Shown: in pieces, positions 1 to 13,579 of the stretch
Layout of the letters: each line of letters starts with the position of its first letter
Position numbering within the stretch: the stretch's first letter is position 1
Assembly: GCA_003024785.1 (NCBI GenBank)
Contig: PUQB01000187.1
Span: forward strand, 178,501 to 242,500
Length of the DNA stretch: 64,000 bases
Source of the DNA: Selaginella tamariscina
Lineage: Eukaryota; Streptophyta; Lycopodiopsida; Selaginellales; Selaginellaceae
Direction of reading: 5' to 3'
The notes under the pieces: model-generated
Databases searched by the model: none
What the model was told of the DNA's origin: nothing
What the model saw: the letters and a program-made list of their open reading frames with translations, nothing else
Program-made: the position numbers and the translations under genes

Positions 1-48
1 CACTCCGAACGCTACCTATTGAATCCCGAACACGTAGATTGTAGCAGA

Positions 49-168
49 TTACAGGCCAGAATGCATGGAAGAGCTCTGCAAAGCGGCTAGAATGCTTCCA
101 TTTCTAACAGGCGCGCCCGCAATTGCTTCGTCCGCCGTTCGCTCGAGTTCCACACAAAAAACCCTAAC
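49..168 (-). other. Possible terminal exon of an unidentified gene
   Basis: A short open stretch of about 38 codons on the minus strand ends at TAA (49-51). It has a possible splice acceptor (CTTAG) just upstream, near 169. Its composition is less AT-rich than the surroundings and resembles coding DNA, but I recognise no family. It lies about 460 bases downstream of the IF-3 stop on the same strand, so it could be a 3' exon of another gene or a chance frame. Confidence 0.2.
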
Positions 169-465
169 CTAAGATCTTCCAACGGCTAGTTGGGAATTGA
201 GTATATTCAAAATATATTTAACACGTATATATTGTGTTTTAAAAACAATTTCAATATATGCGTGCGTGCGCGCGTGTGACGCAGACGCATGCCTATACAC
301 TACACAGATCAGGATATATATACTAAAACCTATAAGCATAATATACATAGAAACACGCGCGCACACACGTATATGTGTGTGAGAGAGAGACAAGCACGCA
401 TATACACTATATACAACTCAAAATCGTATAATATAAGCATAATACATGTACGTGCGCATGAAACA

Positions 466-486
466 CACACACACACACACACATAC
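466..486. repeat. (CA)n microsatellite
   Basis: An alternating CA run downstream of the IF-3 gene. Further (TG)n and (TA)n runs lie in the IF-3 introns at about 1397-1421, 1936-1952 and 2082-2104. Confidence 0.9.
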
Positions 487-627
487 ACAAGCAAGCAAGC
501 AATTCGTGAGATATGTTCGTGCGAACTGACTAGTGTGTAGGCTATGAAAGATAACGTGGTTTAATTAAAACTTCCATATGCTAACCACGCAGACCGTACA
601 TACCAAGGCAAATTTGTATAGGAATCG

Positions 628-2835
628 CTACGAAGGCACAGTAGTAGGTGCAGCTTCTTCAGGAGCTTCTTCACTAGAATATTCCTCGTCTTCTTCCGGA
701 ATACTCTCTTCGTTTTCACTCTCTGTTGTTCCTCTCCTTGGCCTTAGTAGACTCCTTGGATTTCTTCAGTGCTTTGGCTATCTGTACCTTGTTTGGAGCA
801 AATGTCATGTACATTGTTCTTCCTTCGTCCGATAGTTTATTCTCTACCGTCCCAAACTGATCATAGAACCAATATGTATTATGCCTACAGACGTGTGTGT
901 GGTGTGGGTGTGTGGGAGAGAGAGAGAGAGAGACTCACATGGAAGACATTGGATATATATATTGCAAGATTGTGTACATAATGATGCATATTGCCTGTGT
1001 GTGTGTGTTCAGAGGGTACATTGTATACATATATGCATATCCATACGCATCGTGTCTGTATATGTATTTATATGAAAATATAAGAGAATTTAAACGTACC
1101 TCACCAACATCCTCCTCGAACTTCTTCAGCAGCTTAACACCAAGGTCCTTAAACTGGGCCTCACGACCTCTAAACGGCATAAACAACTTCACCTGTGATA
1201 ACAATCTCTTAGTAAATAAACTATTAAATTCTTGTGCGCGTCTATATATTCGTATATACACATATCAATAAAGGTAAGAATATTCCAAGCATATATAGAA
1301 AAACATATGAAATATATAAAAATGTATTGATAATATATTTTGTATATATTATCAAAAGTTACGTATCAAAACACTCGTATATGTATGTGTTGACAACATG
1401 TGTGTGTGTGTGTGTGTGTGTAAAGTACCTTGTCACCGTCTTTTAAGAAGTTCTTTGCTTGCTTCAAACGCACCTCATAATCGTGTGTATCAATGTTATA
1501 CCTGGAACACACGTGCTACTTAAGTTCTATACTGTCACCATTTAAAGTGCATACCTCATTTTTAATTCCTTTAGCTCGACTTTAGTGGCTGCCAGAACAC
1601 CATACTAATGTAAGCTTTACATCGCGCACGCGAGCAGACACACACAAACACACGTGGATATATATACATAAGATCTATACATAATGTGTATGTATTCATA
1701 GATACTACCAGCTGCCTTCTTCTGTTGGTCTCGCTTCTTCTTCTGCTGCTCACTTGTACTGCCATCAAATGAATTCACTGTAAATATACTCGACCTGTTA
1801 CTAATCTCGTCATTAAAGCAAATAAAAACATTACCTGTAATCCATTATCTTAGCCACCGGGGGATCAGCATCCGGTGCAATAAGCACCTACACCACACAG
1901 AAATCCGTATGTGTATGTATTTAAAAGAAGATATATGTGTGTGTGTGTGTGTGAGTTTGAATGTTTACCAGATCCAGTTCAGCACTTTCTGCTCTCTGAA
2001 ACGCATCTCTCTAGGCACAACTCCAATCTGATATTCAACATAATGAGTGAACTTATATACAAGTATATAAGCATAACTGCATATATATATATATATATAT
2101 ATTCATAAACGACTGAACTTATATACATGTATATGAGTATAAATGCCCACTATACTGTGTGACACTGGAAAGAACCAGTAGAGTGTATTGATATAAAGCA
2201 TATATCTGGAGACTTACATACATGTGTCTGAATGTGTGGTGTGGATATATGTATTACAGAAAAGATAAACACATGCATATGTATATATGTATATACACCT
2301 GTTGTCCATTTTCACCAATAAGCCGCAAAATAGGAGATCGTAAGCAGGAAATTTTCAAACAGTAAAATATTGAACTCATAACTTACACTTAATACACGTT
2401 TGTAGTGAGTATTGTTAACTCGTGGAAAAACATATTATAATTCTATTATAAACATTTAGACACTTTACTTCAATTATAAACACCAATAACACTTCTTTAA
2501 CATATTTATTTATATAATTTTGAATTATATAGGTATGTTTATAAAAATTTCTATAATTATTTTTTGTTAAATTGATTTATGCATATGAATACATATGTAT
2601 TGGCGATTAGATATATATATATAGTGTAATGTGCTTCTTTATAATGATTACCTGATGGGCCATCTTCAGCAACAAGCTCAAGATTTCTGTTGCCTCTAGA
2701 GAACCTACCGGTGTTGCTTCTTCTGCAAACGCTGGCCGGCCATTGAATGCGCTCCTCCACGCACCATGTGTGTATTGAGTCGTCCCGCATACAGGAAGGC
2801 AAGCAGGCTGCGTTTGTGCCTGCCACCATCGCCAT
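628..2835 (-). CDS. Translation initiation factor IF-3, organelle type (nine exons)
   Basis: IF-3 binds the small ribosomal subunit and proofreads initiation; a nuclear copy would serve plastids or mitochondria. Proposed exons: 2652-2835, 2299-about 2360, 1969-2027, 1835-1887, 1709-1758, 1555-1588, 1429-1501, 1100-1192, and 856 down to 716 or 628. The phases of exons 4-9 join exactly. N-domain signatures are RLIGENGQQ and [15 protein letters not shown] lysine-rich linker ([15 protein letters not shown]) follows, then C-domain motifs [26 protein letters not shown] and MYMTFAPNK. The first exon gives about 60 residues that could be a transit peptide. Three problems remain: no clear AG acceptor for exon 2; a one-base phase conflict inside exon 3; and an in-frame TGA at 716-718, whereas a shifted frame continues into a Glu-rich tail ending at TAG (628-630). 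Introns carry microsatellites. The family call is firm; intactness is not. Confidence 0.88.
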
Positions 2836-4666
2836 TCTCTCTGTGGATAAAATGCGAACCCCAGGACTTGAACCCTAAACCTTCCTTTTGATTACTCGTT
2901 CGATTACTAGATAAACAAGTGCACACGTGTCTATGTGCCTGTTAACGCTGTTTATAAAATAATTTTTGAAAACCCGTCAAAATTTACAACAGTTTAATAA
3001 GAAATGCTATTTTAAGGTTGATGAATTACTCATTTTTTGTTCAATTTTCTTGATCTGGTATTAGATCTGTTTTACATACTTGAAATAAACTATGTGTGAT
3101 GTTATTTCACTTTCTAAATATATTTTGTGTATATTGTCTTGATGTAATATAGTACATTCTAAGTATATGCACTTTATTTACTATCTTTAGAATTTAAATA
3201 TTATTTTACTAGCAATATATTTTAAATATATTTAAAATATACTAGTAATATTTCATTTTTTTTTTATTAAAATGGATTTTTTAAGTTTGATTGGAAAGTA
3301 TATATGTTATGTTTCATAATATTTAAGAAATGTTAATCAGTAAAAAATTAGATTATTCCATCAGGGATATAATATAGTATATTTTAACTATATGCTTTAC
3401 TTTGGATTCTTAAACTTTGGAAATAGTATCTTTAGAATTTAAATATGATTCCAGCATGTGTGTTATGTGAGAGCTCACCCATTAAATTTTTAACATGAAT
3501 ATGCATGCGTGTAATATGTTAAACATTAGTGTATGTGTAATAAAGTTATAGTCTATCATTCAACGCTTTAATATAAATATACATATATATGTTTAAAATA
3601 TTTGATATGTGCATTATTTTTGTTTAATAAACAATAACCAAAATATATAATAATTTCTTACAGAGCTTTCAATGTATTGTTTATTACATTAACATATAAA
3701 CAAAAGCTTCAAATCGTAAAATATAACCTTAATTCCATTTTAACATATGTTTTATGTTTAAAATTTTATAGTATACACATACATATTAAAAAAATTACAC
3801 ATATTATTCATATTAAGAATTAAAATGGGCTCTGCATGGGTAAACACTGACGTATCATTTAAATAAATATACACACACTTGTGTTGAATAAAACTTAAGT
3901 AGTTAAATGCACCTTTACCTTCAATAATATTAATATATTTTAAAATTTATATCATTAAAATTTTAAATGAAATGTTTTATCATTAATATTATTAAGTAAG
4001 GTCCACACTATACTTAGTTATAAAGTATTTATTTGTGACCTTAATGTATATTAACTTAGTAGTTATTTTTTTACAACCTTAATGTGAAATTGGGTTGAAA
4101 AGTAGGTTTTTTTTGTACAAATTCATACCAGTGGGTGTAAAACAAATTCTAGGGTATGCGTATGCACATAGAGGGTCTCTCATTACACAAAGTACGGGGT
4201 AAGGGTAGCAAATCACTGCAGGAATATAATGTATATCAAACATTTGAAAGGAAAATGGTTGGGTTTGTGAGCATTAGGTATGGTTATTCATTTCTAGGTA
4301 TCAAAGGCAAAATTGAATAGGATGATATACATGCTCGTGGGAAAGGATTGGAGTTTCTTAGGTCCAATGTAGCTTTATTATATTCGAAAACAAGAGCTCC
4401 ACTCTTGTGATAAGGTTGTGGTAAGGCTAACATAGATAGCATCGAAGATAGAAACACTCGACGATCTTTAATGCATGTGGAGATGACTTTGCATAAAATG
4501 CAACTTGCTCATCTGATAGTTTGGAGGGATGCAATATGGTTTGATGCAATGAAGCATAATGGTACATGGAGAAGAGAGATAGAATGAAGATCATAAAGTG
4601 AACCATTATCAAAGACTAGGTGACTTATTAATGTTGATTGGATCTATATTGGAAGGATCAGGTGCA
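2836..4666. other. AT-rich intergenic DNA
   Basis: After the putative 5' leader of the IF-3 gene (to about 2930) the sequence is AT-rich and stop-dense in all frames. I see no gene. A slightly less AT-rich block at about 4085-4640 looks like eroded older sequence without a recognisable product. Confidence 0.6.
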
Positions 4667-4774
4667 AGTTATCAATGGCCAAGAGTCTGGTTGGAATGTT
4701 TATAGTGTGTGTTAAACAAAAGTTATCAATGGCCAAGAGTCTGGTTGGAATGCTTATAGTGTGTGTTAAACAAC
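4667..4774. repeat. Two-copy 54-bp tandem repeat
   Basis: The segment beginning AGTTATCAATGGCCAAGAG occurs twice head to tail with a period of 54 bases and almost no divergence, which suggests a recent local duplication. Confidence 0.9.
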
Positions 4775-5704
4775 CCACAAATATATGAGTACAAAAATAT
4801 AAAGTGTCAGTGTGTTTTAAACAGCTCATGAATATTATGTATGTGCAATATAACAATATGTTGTACATGAAAATATAAACTACATTATTAATATTGATGG
4901 CATGATCTTATATATTAGAGCATTTCCAACATCTACAACCTTAAAAGACTTGTAGCTTATAGGTATTTTTTTAAATTATATTTAGTATTATATGTTTTTT
5001 TGTTAAATATTATAACATATTTATTCAGGTCTCTCAACAACAACAGTTTCCAATGCATTGAAACCACCGTAATATATATTATGGGTTATATACAATTCCA
5101 CGACATGCATACGAAGATTTCATATTCAATTATAATGTGATCACACCCATAAATAAAAACATTTTATTTCTTTATATATATTTCATCTATATAAAGTATA
5201 TTTTTATACAATAGATTTTTATATTGATAGTTCAATATCTAAGCTCAGGACAATTTAAAAGAAAAAGAGTAAATGAGAAAATGAGTAAGCACTTATAAGT
5301 AATCAGATTGTTTTTATCCATATAATTATTAATATATAAGGATTGGAGTATTCATTTCAGAGGAAAAACTGTAAGGGACATGATAGCTTATGAACATGTA
5401 GGTGGTTTCTCAACCTTGTGAATTGGGTGGGTTTAAAGGCTTATATAAAGTAAACCTATAAGATACATGTAGGTTGGCAATGTTTGTTCTTAGTGTAATT
5501 TAAAAATTTGGGATACTTGGGACAAAACACAAGTCTTTAGCAATATATATATTGTGTGTGTATGAGTATGTATATAATAGGATATGAATAAGGAAATATT
5601 AGTATATAGCAACATGTGTAAAAGATAGGAACAAAAACAAGTTTGTGTGATAACTATTGTTTTGTCTGTCTAGTTTAATAAATAAAATATGTGATGTGTA
5701 TCTA

Positions 5705-5741
<37 letters not shown>

Positions 5742-6702
5742 CAAAAAACATTATACACAAAGACATACACACCCACACGGTTGTGTTCTTCCTAAAATGT
5801 ATGGCATATGTAACATGTTCTACATAAAAGACAACATTATACATAGAAAATATATACACTTACTTGTGTTTTTTCCTTTCGATACTTATTCATTTATATA
5901 ACTCACATTTAAATAATGCTCAAATTGTGATTATATAGTTTTTCAACAATTTCCAAAAGTTATTAGCCATTATTCAAGTGTCCTAAAATAATTATAATTA
6001 AACTGAATTAAATTAGATTAAAAAAATAAATTTAAAATAGTTAAGCTATATATATATATATATAGGCAATAATTCAGTGTATATGAACTTACAAATCTCA
6101 ACTCTAAGAAGAATTAACAAGTAAATCCTATTCATTTATATTTATATGTTATAATATTGTAAAATTATATAAATAAGTTACTGTTTCAATGATATAACAA
6201 TGGTCAAGTCAATGTGTATATAAATATATATTTATATTATTATGTAGATGTATATTAATGTAAAAGTTTAATATGTATTTAAAAAGTAATAAAGAATTCA
6301 AAATTTAAGAAGAAGATAAAACTCAATTAAGTTTTTAAAGTTTGCGTATAAACATGTACATATGTAAATCTAAATATACATAATTATAACTTATAAGAAT
6401 ATTATGAATATGTGTGTGTTTGTGTTATAAGCATGTGTAACACATTAATACTTTATTTGTACATTTAAACACAATTACCATTCATTATTTTATGACATTA
6501 ATCTTTTTTGAAAACATAAATATAAATTCCAATTTTGTTCTTGAACTTAAAATATACAATACCTTATATAATATTAGTATTATTTTTAATTTGCATAATT
6601 GTTGTTCATTACATGTACGACTATGTAAAATATTATGGTTTAACAACATAAATTCATTGTGTGTGTGTGCGTGAAAGAGTATATATAAAAAAGATACAAA
6701 TG
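4775..6702. other. AT-rich intergenic DNA
   Basis: No gene seen. It contains a (TA)n run at about 5711-5736 and another near 6049-6064. Confidence 0.6.
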
Positions 6703-7340
6703 AGTCAAAAGAGTGAAATACCCATTGTCATTAAAAACTTTATGAGTCTTATCTTTTTTATTATTATTTATACAATACATTTAAAATTAAAATAAGCACA
6801 CATATACAATACAATATGTAATATACATTATGTAATGATAATTACATAATTGAAATTGCATATTTAATTTTTAATCACTTTTAAATGGCTCTAAGAACAT
6901 TTAGGTTCAATTAATTTTTATTTAAATAAAACCACCTTAAGTACCTTCATATAACTTTTCATATTAGGTAGTTCAATTAAAAATCGTGTTAGAAAATAAA
7001 TACATTAAGAAGAAAAAGATAAAATAAAATTGTGATTGCCATATATTAAAACTAAAAAAAAACAAACAATGGAGTCAAAAAAGTGAAATACCCATTGCCA
7101 TTAAAAACTTTATAAGTCTTATCTTTTTCATTGTTATTTATATAATATGTAGATATCATTACATAATGTATATCACATATTGTATTGTATGTGTGCTTAT
7201 TTTAATTTTAAATGTTCTTAAGTATCTTCATATAATTTTTCACATTAGGTAGTTCAATTAAAAATCGTGTTAAAAGATAAATACATTAAGAAGAAAAAGA
7301 TGAAATAAAATTGTGATTGCTATATATTAAAATTTAAAAA
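6703..7340. repeat. Duplicated block with an internally inverted segment
   Basis: The stretch starting GAGTCAAAAGAGTGAAATACC at about 6703 recurs at about 7072, and the stretch around 6951-7045 recurs at about 7222-7335, both in direct orientation. The segment between (about 6777-6838) recurs at about 7150-7215 as its reverse complement. The block is therefore a tandem duplication whose second copy has a flipped centre. Confidence 0.75.
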
Positions 7341-9817
7341 AGCAAACATTCTAAAGAATTTTTAAGTATAAATCTATATTTGTTAATTCATAACATATTA
7401 AATTGTGTTATTATAAATATATATATATGTTATAAAAATACTTATTGGAATTAAAGGTAAGTTACCATAAAAATAATGAATGAAAAGTGAATCTTAATAT
7501 ATGTATGTTTTAAAACCATCACCGTAAATCCCTTCCCACTGATAAAACTTTTATAATTAAATTCATTAGTCCTGTTTGGAACGTTTTCTTAAGGATTTTT
7601 ACAATAATTCCTTGTGACTCTACCTATTTCTCACCCAAGTCGTTTAAGTTATACGTACCAAGTTATATAATAACTTTTTAAGTACATATTCAATTTCTTA
7701 TTGGAACACTTTGAAAAATAACTTGTCAAGAAGTTGTTTATCATGTATCTCTTGTCTAAATTGAATATAAGTCATTATTTTTATTTATTAAGTTAAAATA
7801 TTAAACATGTTACGCTATAATAAAAACATGCTCTTTACATTTTTTGTATTATTATTATTTAATCAATATATTAAGTAAGTATACATGTGAAATATAAATA
7901 TTTTTATATCATATTGTCATTACATATGTAGGTATAAAGACAACATTAATTATTTTGAGTTAAAAAAGCTTGTTTACACTTTTATACAATATATTATTAA
8001 TATTTTAATTTTTTTTATAGGAGTTGAATCATTATTTTAATTTTGAAGATTGAAGATGAGAATAACAATAATATTATGAAAAATACTAAAAAAGAATCTC
8101 ATATATATATATATATATATGATGAGGATGCTCTTTATAGAAAACACAACAAAGTGTGGAACTATAAGAAGTTTTATATTCAACTCAAAAAATTGTGTAT
8201 AGGGTGAGAAATTTTTATTTATATACAAAAAAAATTTAAAATGTCACCTCAATATGTACTAATATATATATATATAAGATATATTCTATATAATCTTTAT
8301 ATTATTATATATCATGATGTACATTTTGATCATTTAAATTATATAACATGTAAAGTTAAGAATTCAATTATTGTATAATGAAAGCACTAAGAATTCTCAT
8401 TTAAATACTAATTTTACATTTGCATATTTATTAAACATAATTTTAAAAATGGAATCCAATATTTATAAGAACATGCACTATTATGATTATATTAGGTATA
8501 AAATAATGAAACTTTAATAAATTGATAGATAGTAAAAACTTAATTAATTTTAAGAAATAATGAGTAATAAATTATATATAATTAGAAATGGGGAGATTTT
8601 AATAGATTGATGGATAATAAAATTATAATGAAATTAAAGAAGAAGTAAGTATTAATATTAATAGAAGTTTAATGCTGATAAATAATATGTGTTTCCAAAG
8701 TATAATTAAGGTACTTTATTAAATTATTAATTTCTAAATAATAAAGTGTCACAAATGATTATTTAATTTAACTTTTGATTCAAAAATACGCTTTAGATAA
8801 TTATATTATAATACCACATGATAGAATAAAAAATTATTTACATCAAGTTATATTGCCATTAGGAAGAGTACGAACCTACATATAACATATTAAATAACGA
8901 AAACAATTGTCAAAAATTTACATGAATTTATAACATATTAAATAAATAAGCAAAACAATAACATATGTTTTCAAAAATAAATCGATAAATTTATATGCAA
9001 CCAATTTTTAAAAACGATGGGTTCAAAAAAATTATAAAAATTATAAAATGAGTGGAATGAAGATTCTAAAATGTTTGTATATTTATATAAAACTTTGTAA
9101 ATTTGGAATGACTAAAACAAAGGTTAACATGTATAATTGTCTTAAATAATTACAATGGCCAAAATAAGAAACCTTAAAGTTTGTATAATAAATTTAATAG
9201 GTTATAAAAAAGGATGTTATAATGTCATAAGATATTAATATTAATATTAATGTAGTGTTATTACACTAAAATCTATATTTATACTTAGAATTAATCTTTC
9301 TAAAGAAATTATAATTTTATTCTCAAATCAAGAAATCGTGAAACTTTACAAAACTTCATGTACTTATGATAAAGATATAACTTTTTTGGGGAGATTTAAA
9401 AATTAATTTATATTGAATTTTTGACTTATGGATATTATTTTACTTGTACTCGTTCTGTTTAGGATTTAAATGAAGATAATTATATTTATATACTACATAT
9501 GCACATTGTACCTAAGGCGTATAAACACATTAGTCAAGCACATACACATATTATATACAAACATATTTATATATATATATCCACAATTCGGTTGAAGAAA
9601 GACATAAATAATATATTAATAATAAAAACGTACTTTGGTTTCAACTTTTTTAGTAATTGCATATGTATATAGTTTATAATCTTTATAAAAAAGATTAAAC
9701 AACGTAATACTAAGATGCATAAGTCTTAAATTAACTTATTTAGGATAACTATTTTAATTTATCAATGATTTAATGATAAAATAAAATCTAATCTATCCAT
9801 ATCCTTAAAAGATACTA
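7341..9817. other. AT-rich intergenic DNA
   Basis: Very AT-rich with frequent stops in all frames. I see only simple repeats such as (TA)n at about 8100-8121. No gene is supported. Confidence 0.6.
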
Positions 9818-9975
9818 CAATTGGTGTTGAATCTAAATACCTAGACTTTACCTTAACTTTTTATGAATACTCTCATGTTCTCTTCTAAATAAAATTGGAA
9901 TATTTTCTAACATTTAATATTCTAGAATCTTCTAGGATAAGATTGAAATATACTAGTGATATGTTAGTTTTGATT
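9818..9975 (-). repeat. Putative 3' LTR remnant
   Basis: Shares scattered blocks with 14670-14835 in the same orientation (TACCTAGACT, TTCTAGGATAAGATT). The position outside the chromodomain end fits a 3' LTR of a minus-strand element. Boundaries are approximate. Confidence 0.5.
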
Positions 9976-10003
9976 AATTTTGGTTAATTTTTTCTAACAT
10001 TAT

Positions 10004-10225
10004 TTAGTTTTGGAGTTGGACGTCAACGAGGACGTTGACCAAGGAGGCACATAAGCACAAAACACTAAACACAGAAGTATAAAACAAGATCCACAACCGA
10101 AAATAAGGGACTGCTTCTTGAGTATGAACAAGGTTTTCCACAGGCTCCCAAGTACCATCATTAGGAGAGTAACCAACCCAATCCACTAGATAATAGAGCT
10201 TACCCCAAATCTGCTTAGAATCCAA
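10004..10225 (-). pseudogene. Chromodomain at the end of gypsy integrase
   Basis: The minus-strand frame contains YLVDWVGYSPNDGTWEPVEN, the core of a chromodomain with the expected aromatic residues and the TWEP motif. Such domains end chromovirus integrases and are thought to guide integration to particular chromatin. It follows the integrase fragment in the expected order. Confidence 0.8.
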
Positions 10226-10413
10226 GATAGCAACTACATCTTACCATCAAGTTTCACAGGTGGTGGTGGTGCCATGCGATGAGGAATGGTATTGGGGACA
10301 TAAGATTCTAAAACAGACACATGGAAAATGGGGTGGATCTTTATGGAGCTTGAAAGTTAAAGTTGGAAGATGACATCATTAATCTTATTGATAATAGTAA
10401 AAGGATTAAGATG

Positions 10414-11300
10414 CTAATAATCAAGTTTGTGACAAAGTCGAGTGGTTTGTAAGTTGCATCTGAGAAGCCATACCCGATCTCCAACTTGAAAAGTACGATG
10501 ATGATATGCTACTACCTTGTGTGCATCTCGAGCACAATGGAGATAATGAACTAGCTCCTCATGAATATGTTGAAGACGAGCAAAGTGACCCTCCACAGCA
10601 AAATTGATTAGAGTCTTCACACAAGTGTGCAAGGACCAACGAGGATGTCTTGTAATGGTGAAGAATGATGTCTTACATGTAAAAACGTGTATTGAGTTGT
10701 TGTACACAAACTCCAGAGGCAAGAGCTCAACCCAATTGTCATGTTGATAATTAATGAAACACCGAAGGTACTATTCTAAGGTTTGAATGGTACACTCTAT
10801 ATGTCCATTGGTTTGTGGATGATACCTAAATGACAATTTGCAGCCGCTGTTCAAAAGCTCAAGCAACAGTCTCCAAAACTTAGCAGCAAATTGAGGTCCT
10901 TAATCACTCATGATATCATTTGGAAGACCATGAAGTTGAAAAACCTCTTGAAACACCACTTCTGCTGTCTCCTCACTTGTGATAGACTTGGTGCATGGAA
11001 GAAAATGTGCAATCTTTAAAACCTGTCCACTACAACCAATGCAGCATCAAAACCTTTTAATTGTGTAAGATCAGTGATGAAGTCTATGGAAATCAACCTC
11101 CAAGGACCATTGGGAATTGACAAGGGCTAAAGCAAGCCATGAGGACGATGACAAGGAATCTTGGACTTGCATACATCACAATTACGAACAAAATCCGCAA
11201 CATTGTTTTGAACTTTTGGCCACCAATAATCTTATGTAACTAATTCAAGTGTTTTACAAGCACCAAAATGACCTGCTGCAGGAGCATCATGGCAGAATTA
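10414..11300 (-). pseudogene. Gypsy integrase fragments
   Basis: Broken minus-strand frames show the zinc-binding end of an integrase (CDVCKSKI near 11170-11190, preceded by YWWPKVQ), an ISIDFITDL block near 11075-11095 that should hold the first catalytic Asp, and a PLEFVYNNSIH block near 10690-10720 from the core's end. Several stops and frame changes make it non-functional. Confidence 0.75.
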
Positions 11301-12360
11301 CAAAACTTGAAAATGACCATTCAGAACATAAACAAGGCCATTATAATGCAACAAGCTATCTTGAAACTTTAACCGCTCGTAATCTGTATGGCAATACTTG
11401 GACTCAGAACTGAACGCACGACCTGAAATAATGTGATTCAAGACATCCTGGCCAAAGGGATCCACAAGTAAAGCTATGCAAATTGCTGTAGGAAGATTGG
11501 AGTCCTTTGGAGCTGTTGATACTTATGCAACCATGATCTTCAATTGGTCTAAGCCCAAAAGAACCTACAATTGCTGATCAAATGCTGGATCACCAAGTTG
11601 AGGAGCCAAGTATGAATGTCGAGAGAGGGCATTTGCCTTACCCTATTGTGAACCTAGATGATACATGATGACAAAATTGAACTGTGTTAGGAATTGAGCC
11701 CACCTAAACTATTGATGAGACAAAACACAAGCACTCTAGAAGTACACAAGATTCTTATGATCATTGTATATTATCACCTGATGTGGTAATCCCTCCAAGA
11801 AATGTCTCCATTTCTCAAATGAATCCATGATAGCCAGCAACTCTTTATTGTGTACCTCATAGTTAATCTCTAGTGGTAGAAACTTATGGAAATGAAAAAC
11901 AACTGAATAAAGTTAATCATCAGAACCAACCTAAGAAAGTATACTACCCAATGCAAAATTTGATGCATCAACTTCAATAATGAAGGGCTTCTGCATGTCT
12001 GGATGTGCCAGGATTGGAGCAAATGTGAAAGCCTACTTCAAAGCTTGAAATGTTATCTCTACTTCCAGACTCCACTCAAAGGACTTATCCTTTTGGGTCA
12101 ACCTAGTAAGTGACAATACAATTTTGGAGTAGTCCTTAATAAATTTGCGATAAAAGTTGGTAAACACAAGAAAACATTGCACATTGTGGACCAATCGTGG
12201 TGCTTATCAATCCAACATTGTTTTGACCTTAGTAGGGTCCACAACCACTTCTTCAAACAATACCATGTAGACTAAAAACTCCACATGATCCTATTTAAAA
12301 CTACACTTCTCGAGTTTTGCATAAAGGCCATTGTCCTGCAACTTCTACAAAACCCGATAT
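11300..12360 (-). pseudogene. Gypsy RNase H and RT-connection fragments
   Basis: Minus-strand pieces include VFTNFYRKFIKDYSK (about 12120-12170), typical of the segment after the RT active site, and NGLYAKLEKC near 12320-12345. RNase H-like sequence follows to the left. Stops interrupt all frames. Confidence 0.65.
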
Positions 12361-12373
12361 GGGCACTTTAAGT

Positions 12374-12530
12374 ATATAGTGATGCCGCACTAGCCATTTT
12401 TCAGCACATAGCTAAAGACATCTTTCGTGAATTTTTGGACATGTTTGTCATCATTTATCTTGATGATATTTTAATCTACTCAAAGACTTTCGAGGAGCAT
12501 GAAAGTCATGTTCAACATGTATGAAATGCA
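12374..12530 (+). pseudogene. RT active-site segment in inverted orientation
   Basis: The plus strand reads [18 protein letters not shown] followed by [18 protein letters not shown], the RT palm with the YLDD catalytic motif. Flanking RT parts on both sides are on the minus strand, so this piece was inverted in place or inserted from another copy. Confidence 0.8.
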
Positions 12531-12579
12531 GTCTTCCACTCAGAGTCCTGACTAGTTGTACACACCTCACAAGTTAATC

Positions 12580-12830
12580 TTGGTGAAGTACTTAACTTTA
12601 GCGAGTCACTTTAATAAACTAGATATTTCCATCTTTCTTTTTAACAAAGAAGATTGGTGTACTAGCTAGAGACTAAGAATATCGAATAAACCTAGTGAAA
12701 AGGTTCTCTTCAATGTACTTTTGAAGGGCTTCAAGCTCTACTAGGGAAAGACCATAAATGAGTTCCCAAGGAGGTTGAGCTCCTTGATAAGATTAATGGG
12801 ACAATCATATGGTCGATGCTCTAAAAAACT
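12580..12830 (-). pseudogene. N-terminal RT fragment of the gypsy element
   Basis: Minus-strand frames include HRPYDCPINLIKELN (about 12770-12812) and YIEENLFTRFIR (about 12686-12722), the conserved segment before the RT palm. A stop lies within it. Confidence 0.65.
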
Positions 12831-12968
12831 TACTAACTTAAATATTGTCAAAAACATTAGCAAAATTATTATACTTGACAAGGAATAAGGTGACATCCTT
12901 CTCAAAGTTGAACTTGGGAGCTGGGTTGATCACAACTACAAAAACTGACAATGCTTGTTTAAACTCAT

Positions 12969-13427
12969 CTAAAGAAATTGTGCATATCCGCAATAGGTGA
13001 GAGTTTGACATTGAAAACTCAGGCTCTTACACCTTTTGTGGTAAGCTGAAACATCACTTGTGCCAATTGATACATGGGTTGTGTAATGGTTGCCAAGAAT
13101 AACTGGGTACTCAAGACTACAGATCATGTTGAAGAAGATTGTGCATAAGGTTTCTCTTAGTGTGACATGTACTAGCTCGAATTCCTTGACAACTTCACCA
13201 TATGCTATAGGTCTAGAATCCATGACTGAGACTAGAACTCGATATGGTAGCTTCTTCAACTTGATAGAAAATCGATGAGCAAAATTATGATTCATAAAAC
13301 AAATATTGGCTCCAAAATCCAACAAAGTCGGGGCAATCGCCTTGTGGCCTGTTGCAGTGGAAAGTTGGACTTGTGTTGCAAAGGACTTACTAACTCGAGA
13401 TAATGAGATAAAGCCAACTATGTGCAA
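12969..13427 (-). pseudogene. Retroviral-type aspartic protease domain
   Basis: A 152-codon minus-strand frame contains LLDFGANICFM, matching the D-[ST]-G-A active site of retropepsins except that the serine/threonine is Phe, which would abolish or damage catalysis. It lies between gag and RT as expected. Confidence 0.7.
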
Positions 13428-13579
13428 GGATTCTCAGTGTCTAGGATTGTTCAACCAAACACCTCTGACTTTGACTAGACTTACTCATTTACTTGCTCGT
13501 CCAGCTTACTAAGGACTTTAAAACTGTTACTCCAACTCAAGGGCTTGGGACTTTGGGGAAGAACATGGTTGATCATATG

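Noticed and set aside
169..540. Small frames overlapping on both strands at the left end
   Set aside because: They are read through CA/TA-rich low-complexity DNA and have no protein-like pattern.
2855..2900. tRNA gene or SINE B-box
   Set aside because: GGTTCAAGTCC on minus resembles a T-loop, but the stem does not pair well and no acceptor stem or anticodon arm is seen.
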